Shown here: positions 6,969 through 12,008 of the stretch, piece after piece
Position numbering within the stretch: the stretch's first letter is position 1
How the letters are laid out: every line of letters begins with the position of its first letter
DNA from: CAWEHT01 sp963808455
GTDB lineage: Bacteria > Chloroflexota > Anaerolineae > CG2-30-64-16
NCBI GenBank assembly: GCA_963808455.1
Contig: CAWEHT010000090.1
Coordinates: 1 to 12,008 of the forward strand
Reading direction: 5' to 3'
DNA length: 12,008 nt
The notes under the pieces: model-generated
What the model was told of the DNA's origin: nothing
The model's input: only the letters and a program-made list of their open reading frames with translations
Database searches by the model: none
Position numbers and translations under genes: made by a program

Positions 6969-7367
6969 ATGGCTGACGCGGCGGGCCAGCTGACGATTCT
7001 CATGGTGGACGATGAAGTGGTGATCTGCAAGCTTGTAGAAGCCTATTTCCGCAAACAGGGATGCCGCGTGGTGTGCGCCGGCGACGGCACGGAGGGCCTC
7101 GCGCAGATGCAACAGTGCTCGCCTGACATCGTGCTGCTCGATGTCAGGCTGCCAGGCATGAACGGCTGCGTGGTGTGCCGTCGCATGCGGGAGTTATCGA
7201 ACGTGCCGATCATCATGCTCTCCGCCCACGCCCAGTTCAGCGATCGTGAGCAGGGCCTGGCCGCCGGCGCAAACGCCTACATCACCAAGCCCTTCTCACT
7301 CAAAGAACTGGACCGGAGCATCCGAGAGCTGGTCTGTGGCTCACCGGCAACCTGCAGGAGGGCTTGA
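6969..7367 (+). CDS. Receiver-only response regulator (CheY-like)
   Basis: This is a single-domain response regulator of 132 aa with no DNA-binding or output domain. The acidic pair is in MVDDE (Asp14, Asp15), the phospho-acceptor is Asp58 in LLDVRLPGMNG, the switch Ser is Ser85 in IIMLSAH, and the invariant Lys is Lys107 in TKPF. All key residues are present. It lies directly after the histidine kinase and is most likely its partner, either as a phospho-relay intermediate, or acting by protein binding. The chosen ATG has GGGAGG six bases upstream. The alternative GTG at 6918 would add 17 residues and overlap the kinase stop by GTGA, a typical coupling arrangement, so a longer form cannot be excluded. 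The domain assignment is certain; the output is unknown. Confidence 0.92.
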   Translation: MADAAGQLTILMVDDEVVICKLVEAYFRKQGCRVVCAGDGTEGLAQMQQCSPDIVLLDVRLPGMNGCVVCRRMRELSNVPIIMLSAHAQFSDREQGLAAGANAYITKPFSLKELDRSIRELVCGSPATCRRA

Positions 7368-7384
7368 GCCGTCGTGTTGGGGCC

Positions 7385-7429
7385 GCAGGTACCCTCGCCA
7401 GATCAGCTTCGAGCCTTGAGCTGACCTGC
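7385..7429 (+). terminator. Possible terminator-like fold after the receiver gene
   Basis: TCAGCT (7403-7408) pairs with AGCTGA (7419-7424), and GCAGGT (7385-7390) with ACCTGC (7424-7429); the two pairings share one base. The fold begins 17 bases past the receiver stop. There is no T-run, so the role is weakly supported. Confidence 0.3.
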
Positions 7430-7482
7430 GCATTGTACGCCAAAGCCCACATGACCCAGAATTCGGGCAAATCATCCCTCCG

Positions 7483-7491
7483 TGCTATACT
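7483..7491 (+). promoter_or_regulatory. Extended -10 promoter for the flavoprotein
   Basis: TGCTATACT has the TG-n extended -10 form with TATACT at 7486-7491. No good -35 box is seen (TTCGGG at about the right place). Transcription would start near 7498, next to the palindrome GCGCCGCGGCGC (7500-7511), giving a leader of about 120 bases. Confidence 0.45.
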
Positions 7492-7618
7492 CTGGGCGAG
7501 CGCCGCGGCGCGCTACTCATCCAGCCGCGACGACGCACCGCCGGGAGCTGCCGCATCGGGATCGGGCTGAACCTCCCGGGGCTGCGCCGATGCGACCCCT
7601 TCGCAAAGGAGCCCACCG

Positions 7619-8191
7619 ATGGCCGCGAGCCACGTGCTGGTACTGCGCAGCAGCCCCCGCAAGCGGGCAAATAGCTCCATTCTGGCGGAACGCCTGGCCG
7701 ACGGTGCCAGGGACGCCGGCGCGACCCTTGAGAGCATCGACCTGAGCGCCCTCGATATCCGGCCCTGTGACGGGTGTGACTTCTGCCAAGGCGTTGAGGG
7801 CGCGGGGTGCCGGATCGACGACGATATGCAGATGCTCTACCCAAAGCTGATGCAGGCCGGCAGCATCGTGGTTGCCGGCCCTATCTACTGGTTTACCCTG
7901 AGCGCCCAGGCCAAGCTGTGCATCGACCGCTGGTATGCCCTGCAAGGCCCGGCAGGCCACGCGCTGGCCGGCAAGAGGTTCGCCGTCATCCTGACCTATG
8001 GGGACGATGATCCCTGTACCTCCGGCGCCATGAACGCGATCCACACCTTTCAGGACATGTTCCGGTATCTCGGGGCGCCGCTGGTTGGCATCGTCCACGC
8101 CAGCGTTTCGCAAGCAGGCGCGATCGAGGGGCAGCCCGAAGTGCTGCAACGAGCCTACCAGTTGGGCCAGCGGCTGGGCGGCGGGGGTTGA
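7619..8191 (+). CDS. Flavodoxin-fold iron-sulfur flavoprotein-like protein
   Basis: This protein of 190 aa belongs to the NADPH-dependent FMN reductase / flavodoxin-like superfamily. The phosphate loop is RSSPRKRANSS (residues 10-20), where FMN phosphate is held. Cys50, Cys53, Cys56 and Cys64 form C-X2-C-X2-C-X7-C. This matches the compact [4Fe-4S] motif (CX2CX2CX4-7C) of the archaeal and bacterial iron-sulfur flavoprotein Isf. DDDM follows, and AGPIYWFTLSAQAK is the usual second flavin-contact loop. It may therefore carry both FMN and a cluster and transfer electrons, often in oxygen or redox stress. The cluster is inferred from cysteines only. AAAGGAG lies seven bases before the ATG, so the start is well supported. 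It seems to be a single-gene unit with its own promoter. Confidence 0.85.
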   Translation: MAASHVLVLRSSPRKRANSSILAERLADGARDAGATLESIDLSALDIRPCDGCDFCQGVEGAGCRIDDDMQMLYPKLMQAGSIVVAGPIYWFTLSAQAKLCIDRWYALQGPAGHALAGKRFAVILTYGDDDPCTSGAMNAIHTFQDMFRYLGAPLVGIVHASVSQAGAIEGQPEVLQRAYQLGQRLGGGG

Positions 8192-8241
8192 GCCCGCACC
8201 AGCCGTCGCTGCCTGTTAACTTGCTCGCCCCATAACCTGTG

Positions 8242-8273
8242 GGGGGACTGCCGCTTGCATGGCGGCAGCCCCC
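8242..8273. terminator. Strong hairpin after the flavoprotein gene, terminator-like
   Basis: CTGCCGC (8248-8254) and GCGGCAG (8262-8268) form a perfect stem around a 7-base loop, continued by GGGGG and CCCCC past a one-base bulge. It lies 50 bases past the stop at 8191. There is no clear T-run, so the terminator role comes from stem strength and place. Confidence 0.45.
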
Positions 8274-8289
8274 AGGACTCCCCGCACAT

Positions 8290-8310
8290 CTCTCAGCAGC
8301 CTCTCAGCAG
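8290..8310 (+). promoter_or_regulatory. 11-bp-period direct repeats upstream of the ABC gene, operator-like
   Basis: CTCTCAGCAG occurs at 8290-8299 and again at 8301-8310, starting 11 bases apart, one helical turn. Two further turns on, TTCAGC at 8325-8330 is a partial copy. Such direct repeats in register are typical of OmpR/PhoB-family regulator sites. A weak -35-like TTGGAA (8316-8321) and a -10-like TAAACT (8341-8346) follow, spaced 19 bases. The regulator is not identified. Confidence 0.4.
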
Positions 8311-8500
8311 ATTCTTTGGAACCGTTCAGCCCGCGCCCGCTAAACTGCACAACATCAGACAGTGAGTTCAACGGCAACCAAACAACAAGAGACAGAGCAC
8401 CTACAGCGGAAGGCACGACCAGGATGAGCCGGCCAGAAGCAGGCACCGGATCGTGCCTTCACATTTTGCAAGATCAGCCCACTTGGGCGCGGAGGGCAAT

Positions 8501-9226
8501 ATGATCGACATTCAGGATGTCACCAAGTTTTACCAGATGGGCGAGATGGAAGTGCGGGCTCTCAACGGCGTAAGTCTGTGTGTGAACGAAGGCGAGTGGA
8601 TGGCAATCACCGGGCCGTCAGGCTCGGGCAAATCGACCCTGATGAATATCATCGGCTGCCTTGACCAGCCGACGTCAGGGTCTTACAAGCTGGACAATCT
8701 CGAAGTGGCCCGCATGAAGGATGACGAGCTGGCAGCCGTGCGCAACAAGAAAATCGGGTTTGTCTTCCAGGGCTTCAACCTGCTCTCGCGCACGTTGGCG
8801 TTGGCCAATGTCGAGCTGCCACTGGTTTATGCGGGCGTGTCCGACAGCAAGCAGCGGCGAGCGTGGGCGGCGGCGGCGCTGGAGCGAGTCGGGCTAGGCG
8901 AGCGCCTGAACCACCGGCCCAATGAGCTGTCGGGCGGCCAGCAGCAACGCGTGGCGATCGCCCGCGTGCTGATCAACAATCCAGCTATCATCCTGGCGGA
9001 CGAACCCACCGGCAACCTCGATTCGAAGTCGGGGATCGAGATCATGGACATTTTCCGCAGCCTGCGCGACCAGGGCATGACTATTGTCATGGTCACGCAC
9101 GACCCCGACATCGCGGCCCAATGCGAGCGCATAGTGCGCATCAAGGACGGCGTGATTGCCGGAGACGAGTTCAACGGAGCCCCCATTGCAGTGGAGTGGC
9201 CGGCGCACGAGGAGGCGTTGCGATAG
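8501..9226 (+). CDS. ABC transporter ATP-binding protein, LolD/MacB type
   Basis: This 241-aa protein is the ATPase of an ABC system at the inner face of the membrane. Walker A is GPSGSGKST (residues 38-46), the Q-loop FVFQGF (about 87-92), the signature LSGGQQQ (143-149), Walker B ILADEPTG with Asp167 and Glu168, and the switch His is His200 (VTHD). The sequence after Walker A (LMNIIGCLDQPTSG) and PTGNLDS place it in the LolD/MacB/FtsE class, which works with FtsX-like permeases in efflux or lipoprotein release. A complete ATPase is present but no permease or adaptor is next to it: the next gene downstream is a crotonase on the other strand. The start at 8501 has GGAGG five bases upstream; an ATG 48 bases earlier lacks this. 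It probably pairs with a permease encoded elsewhere. Confidence 0.9.
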   Translation: MIDIQDVTKFYQMGEMEVRALNGVSLCVNEGEWMAITGPSGSGKSTLMNIIGCLDQPTSGSYKLDNLEVARMKDDELAAVRNKKIGFVFQGFNLLSRTLALANVELPLVYAGVSDSKQRRAWAAAALERVGLGERLNHRPNELSGGQQQRVAIARVLINNPAIILADEPTGNLDSKSGIEIMDIFRSLRDQGMTIVMVTHDPDIAAQCERIVRIKDGVIAGDEFNGAPIAVEWPAHEEALR

Positions 9227-9237
9227 ACCGGCAGTGA

Positions 9238-9260
9238 GGCCTGCGCACAATGCGCAGGCC
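9238..9260. terminator. Hairpin after the ABC gene, terminator-like
   Basis: GGCCTGCGCA and TGCGCAGGCC form a perfect 10-bp stem with the loop CAA. It begins 11 bases past the ABC stop at 9226. No T-run follows on either strand. The minus-strand crotonase also ends about 130 bases away, so it could serve both. Confidence 0.55.
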
Positions 9261-9393
9261 GGCGGCCAGCAAGGGGCCAGGGCCGTCCCCTGCCGGCATC
9301 GCCAACCAGACAGCATGGGCCAAGAAGTAGAGCAGCGCCCATGTCAATAGCGTTTGCCCAGGCTCGCTAAGCGGCATCGGCACGCGGCAGCCA

Positions 9394-10185
9394 TCATGAG
9401 CCGGTCCAGACCGGCGGGCGCTTCTCCAGAAACGCGGCCATCCCCTCCTGGGCATCGCCGGCCACCGCGTTGGCCGCCATCGTCTCCCCCATCAGGTCAT
9501 AGGCATCCTCCAACCCGGCCTCCACCTGGCGATAGAAGGCTTCTTTCCCAATCCGGATGGTCAAAGGACTGGAGGATGCGATCTGCCCGACCAGCGCCAT
9601 GACCTCAGCGTCAAGCCGGTCGGGAGGGACCACGCGGTTCACAAGCCCCCAGGCAGCAGCCGTCGCCGCATCGATGGGCGTGCCGGTCAGCAGCATCTCC
9701 ATGGCCCGCTTCCGCCCGATCGCCCGGCTCAACGCCACCGCCGGCGTGGAGCAGAACAGGCCGATCTTGACGCCCGGCGTGGCAAAGCGCGCCTGGTCCG
9801 AGGCAACCACCAGATCGCACGAGGCCACGAGCTGGCAGCCGGCCGCCGTCGCCAGCCCGTGGACGCTCGCGATCACCGGCTGCACGGCACGCTGGACGGC
9901 CAGCATCAACTCTGAACAGAGGCTGAAGACCGCCCGCTGCTCGTCGATCGGGCGACCGATGAGCTCGCGCAGATCATGTCCGGCCGAGAAGACCGGTCCC
10001 GCCCCACGCAGGACAATCGCACGGCACTCGGCGCGCCCGGACTGCTCCTGCAACGCGTCACGCAGGGAGCGCATCAGGCCCACCGAGAGCGCGTTGCGCT
10101 GTGCGGGCCGGTTCAACGTCAAAATGACCGCCGGCAGCGCGTCCTCGACGAGGACATAGTCTGCCGCTTCAAGCATGGAAGTCAT
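9394..10185 (-). CDS. Enoyl-CoA hydratase/isomerase family protein, ECHDC3-like
   Basis: This is a 263-aa crotonase-fold protein, a family acting on acyl-CoA thioesters. Visible are NRPAQRNAL (residues 25-33), the oxyanion-hole segments FSAGHDL (66-72) and AAGCQLVASCDL (114-125), then FATPGVKIGLFCSTPAVALSRAIG and a C-terminal AFLEKRPPVW. These segments closely resemble ECHDC3, a poorly characterised branch. In true enoyl-CoA hydratases the acid/base residues are Glu144 and Glu164 (rat numbering). Here the matching positions are Gln118 and Gly138, so ordinary hydratase chemistry is unlikely. The start is the ATG at 10185: AGGAGG lies six bases upstream, while a longer frame from 10305 would add a 40-residue leader without family similarity. 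The function is uncertain; fatty acid or acyl-CoA handling is a family-based guess. Confidence 0.88.
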   Translation of the reverse strand: MTSMLEAADYVLVEDALPAVILTLNRPAQRNALSVGLMRSLRDALQEQSGRAECRAIVLRGAGPVFSAGHDLRELIGRPIDEQRAVFSLCSELMLAVQRAVQPVIASVHGLATAAGCQLVASCDLVVASDQARFATPGVKIGLFCSTPAVALSRAIGRKRAMEMLLTGTPIDAATAAAWGLVNRVVPPDRLDAEVMALVGQIASSSPLTIRIGKEAFYRQVEAGLEDAYDLMGETMAANAVAGDAQEGMAAFLEKRPPVWTGS

Positions 10186-10193
10186 CGGTTGCC

Positions 10194-10205
10194 TCCTGTA
10201 CAGGA
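10194..10205 (-). promoter_or_regulatory. 12-bp palindrome overlapping the crotonase ribosome site
   Basis: TCCTGTACAGGA is a perfect 12-bp palindrome eight bases before the crotonase ATG; on the minus strand its end forms most of the AGGAGG ribosome site. It could be a regulator operator or a translation-blocking mini-hairpin. Small size keeps the confidence low. Confidence 0.3.
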
Positions 10206-10315
10206 TCGTCAAATACGCCCGAAAAAGGATCAGCGCGAATGCGTGTGATGCGCAAGGGGGTTGAGAGTGTAAAGTCAGCCTCGCGTCAGGCGCTCCCGCT
10301 TGCACTTTTCTATGC

Positions 10316-10740
10316 TTATGCTAAAGGGTCCTCGCTGATGCGGCCCAAGGCGTCGGCGACGGCAAGCCTGGCCTCCGGGAATGGCTCGAGCGCGTCCACT
10401 ATTGTGCCGCGCAACTGGATCCACTCGGGGCTGAAGAGAAACGAGGAGACGGGAGCGTCCGGCTTTGGCACCAGCTCGCCCGTCATGCGGGCCAGCAGGG
10501 TAAGGCAGCCGCGCGCCTCGCGCAGAGGAGGGCGCCGACGCGCAGGTCACCGCCCTCCTCGGCGCGGTCGAGGGCGGCCAGGGCCCGGCGCAGCAGTCCG
10601 TGGAGCTGATCCAGAAGCGTATCGGCCTGGGCGGCCTCGACAGCGGCGCGGGCCTGTGCTAACAGGGCGGGCAGGTGGCGGGCGGCGTGGCGATCGAGCG
10701 CATCCTGGGAAACACGGAATGTGGCGGAAAGTTTTGACCG
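10316..10740 (-). pseudogene. Broken gene for a small helical protein of the terminase-associated/HTH type
   Basis: No single frame explains this stretch, but two frames in order do. The first reads KLSATFRVSQDALDRHAARHLP, the end of a helix-turn-helix, then a long Ala/Leu-rich helix (LLAQARAAVEAAQADTLLDQL) up to GGDLRVGAL. The second continues as LREARGCLTLLARMTGELV, then SSFLFSPEWIQLRGTIVDAL and a TAA at 10316-10318. The order matches small proteins I recall as hypothetical or phage/terminase-related, with GDLRxALxxIREARGxLELL at this place. A one-base loss near 10526-10530 bridges the frames. The N-terminal part of the HTH or zinc region seen in such proteins is also missing and no good start codon precedes KLSATF, so the copy looks truncated as well. 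The family link is from memory and moderate only. Confidence 0.55.
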
Positions 10741-10749
10741 TGGTATGAT
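10741..10749 (+). promoter_or_regulatory. Extended -10-like promoter candidate for the lipoprotein
   Basis: TGGTATGAT has the TG-n extended -10 form (TATGAT at 10744-10749). Transcription would begin near 10756, about 75 bases before the ATG at 10832. There is no good -35 box; an overlapping TTGACC/TATGGC pair (10734-10763) is a weaker alternative. Confidence 0.3.
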
Positions 10750-10831
10750 ATAGGGCGTATGGCCCTGTATTGACCTCCGTTGCCTGTAGTCCGCCCGGCA
10801 TCGAAGTCCTGGCGGGAGGATTTCGAACCAG

Positions 10832-11879
10832 ATGATGAATTCGAGCCACGTGACCGGCCGGCCGCGCGCCCTGTGCCGCCGGCGCCGCCCTCTCGACACA
10901 TTGCCCTTCTGCCTGCCAGCAGCCCGCAGACACCGTGGCCATTCCCGCCCCTTGCCCGTCGTCCTGGTTCTCCTGCTGGCGCTGGCTGCCGGCTGCGCCG
11001 GCCTCACGGGCAACCGGGCCGCCGGTCAGGCGCCGGCCCAGGCGCTGACCCAGGCACCTCCGGCGCCGGCAGCGCCCGCCGCCGCGCACGGTGGAAGTGA
11101 CCAAAGTGGTCACTTCCGTGCCCACCGACACGCCCAGGCCCACCAGCGCCCCCACGGCCACGCCGACCCCGGCGCCCACGCCCTTTGCCATGGTGGGAGC
11201 GACGCCCGTCGAAGGTCGGCGCGGCCCAGGCGACGGGTTCGAGTCGTTGGGCCTCGCCGGCGCGGGCCAACAGCTGGCCGTGCTGGGCCGGACTGCGGAC
11301 GCAAGCTGGCTGCTGGTCTGCTGCGTGCGCAACCAGCCGGCCTGGGTGCAGCCGGCGGCGCTGACGGTCACGAACTCGCTGCTGGGAGCGCCGGATGTCA
11401 CCCCGCCGCCGCTGCCCAGCCCCACAGCCACCCTGTCGGCCACCGTGCAGCCGACGGTCACATTGACCCCAAGTCCCGCGCCAACCGCCGTGCCGCCATT
11501 CGATATCGCGCAGGGCCCCGAGTACCCCTGGCCGGTGACCTCCGGGCTCCTGACGATCATGGTCAAGGTCTACCAGGGACCGGCCAGCAACCAGTGCGCG
11601 CTGGGGGGCTACACGCTCGACGTGAAACGAGACGACGTCAACGTCAGCAAGCCCACCCTATCTCGTGGCCGGTTGTGCCAGTTTGACACCACCGGCCCAA
11701 CCGCGGGCAATTACGAATTCAATCTGAAATTCGAATATCCCAACGCCGGCCAGGCGCAGTGGGCCATCTACCTGGCCCGACCGGATGGATCGCGCGTTTC
11801 GCCCATCACGAAGTTCAACACGGTAGGCTCCAACTCCCAGCAGCTGGCGGTGGTCATCAGCTACTTCCTGGCGCGCTAG
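10832..11879 (+). CDS. Secreted lipoprotein with SH3-like domain and Thr/Pro-rich linkers, frameshifted
   Basis: The first frame holds a hydrophobic signal stretch (LPVVLVLLLALAAGC) ending in a lipobox-like LAAGC, then Ala/Pro-rich sequence. The frame breaks near 11070-11090 in a GCC-repeat region; an extra base there connects to TVEVTKVVTSVPTDTPRPT, which runs to the TAG at 11879. That part holds an SH3-like domain (GRRGPGDGF through SWLLVCCV and AWVQPAALTV), a second Thr/Pro linker, and a C-terminal beta-rich domain (YPWPVTSGLLTIMVKVYQGP onward) ending ISYFLAR. Such architecture is typical of surface lipoproteins in Chloroflexota, with cell-wall or extracellular ligand binding expected but not shown. 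The start at 10832 has GGGAGG 12 bases upstream, a long gap, and gives an unusually long, Arg-rich leader of about 40 residues; the true start may be nearer the signal. The ligand is unknown. Confidence 0.7.
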
Positions 11880-12007
11880 TCGTCGTCCGACGAGTCCGCA
11901 GACCCAGAGTCGTCGGGCTCAGACGGCGCCGCAGGCTGGACGCCATCCGACGACGACGGCGCCGCAGGCTGGATTTTGCCGAAGTCCGACGGCTCGGGCG
12001 GTTGAGC
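11876..12007 (-). CDS. C-terminal end of an unidentified protein with an acidic, repetitive tail (partial)
   Basis: A minus-strand frame is open from the right edge to TAG at 11876-11878. It gives 43 residues: AQPPEPSDFGKIQPAAPSSS, then DGVQPAAPSEPDDSGSADSSDDD. The near-repeat QPAAPS occurs twice, from a 19-base DNA repeat (11922-11940 and 11955-11973), and the end is strongly acidic. This looks like a disordered C-terminal tail. Its stop codon overlaps the stop of the convergent lipoprotein in the shared CTAG at 11876-11879. The rest of the gene lies beyond the window, so neither function nor length can be stated. A long open minus frame right after a gene end, with biased residue use, supports a real gene. 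Confidence 0.55.
   Translation of the reverse strand, partial: AQPPEPSDFGKIQPAAPSSSDGVQPAAPSEPDDSGSADSSDDD
11922..11973. repeat. 19-bp direct repeat, two copies
   Basis: GACGGCGCCGCAGGCTGGA occurs at 11922-11940 and 11955-11973, starting 33 bases apart, a multiple of three. It encodes the repeated QPAAPS segment in the minus-strand tail. Confidence 0.7.
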
Positions 12008-12008
12008 T

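Noticed and set aside
10239..10748. 169-codon plus-strand frame
   Set aside because: It overlaps the broken helical gene on the minus strand, which has a clearer residue pattern; Arg/Gly-rich content suggests a shadow.
11235..11247. GGTTCGAGTC resembling a tRNA T-arm
   Set aside because: No cloverleaf around it, and it lies within the SH3-like domain coding sequence.
10547..11566. 339-codon minus-strand frame with Gly/Val-rich repeats
   Set aside because: Gly/Val repeats are what the complement of the lipoprotein's Thr/Pro linkers would encode; the plus-strand gene explains it better.

Overview
The window is GC-rich bacterial chromosomal DNA. Several traits suggest Chloroflexota (Anaerolineae/Caldilineae-like): a membrane histidine kinase with a multi-TM N-terminus, two GAF domains and a PAS domain; a Thr/Pro-rich lipoprotein with an SH3-like domain; and LolD/MacB-type ABC genes preceded by direct repeats. 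No rRNA or tRNA is visible, so this placement is an inference.

Layout, left to right. (1) 3-759 (+): the C-terminal part of a DDE transposase with a YREK signature, cut by the window edge and frameshifted near its end. (2) 760-1087: no gene, but two perfect palindromes of 36 and 28 bp. (3) 1088-2293 (-): a RhlE-like DEAD-box RNA helicase with two compensating frameshifts and a GTG start placed at the foot of a nested leader hairpin. (4) A divergent promoter region, then 2574-3207 (+): a nitroreductase with an early frameshift. (5) 3208-3857: non-coding, with a palindrome-rich element bounded by inverted repeats and a good sigma-70-like promoter. (6) 3858-6921 (+): the hybrid-sensor-type histidine kinase, frameshifted inside the H-box, followed by a receiver-only response regulator (6969-7367). 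(7) 7619-8191 (+): an iron-sulfur flavoprotein-like flavodoxin with its own promoter. (8) 8501-9226 (+): a LolD/MacB-type ABC ATPase with no permease beside it, preceded by 11-bp-period direct repeats. (9) 9394-10185 (-): an ECHDC3-like crotonase lacking both catalytic glutamates. (10) 10316-10740 (-): a broken helical gene resembling small phage/terminase-associated proteins. (11) 10832-11879 (+): a frameshifted SH3-domain lipoprotein. (12) 11876-12007 (-): the acidic, repetitive C-terminal tail of a convergent gene whose stop codon overlaps that of the lipoprotein.

The kinase and receiver form one signalling unit; the kinase probably senses a signal through its membrane and GAF/PAS modules and passes phosphate to Asp58 of the stand-alone receiver. 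The other genes look like independent housekeeping or accessory units, each with its own promoter or hairpin terminator.

Six genes carry frame breaks that conserved motifs can bridge (seven indels in 12 kb), whereas the receiver, flavoprotein, ABC ATPase and crotonase are intact. This may reflect assembly or read errors, or real gene decay around the mobile element; sequence alone cannot decide. I did not find a convincing new multi-gene system. The most interesting items are the structured helicase leader, the inverted-repeat element at 3508-3666, and the glutamate-less crotonase.
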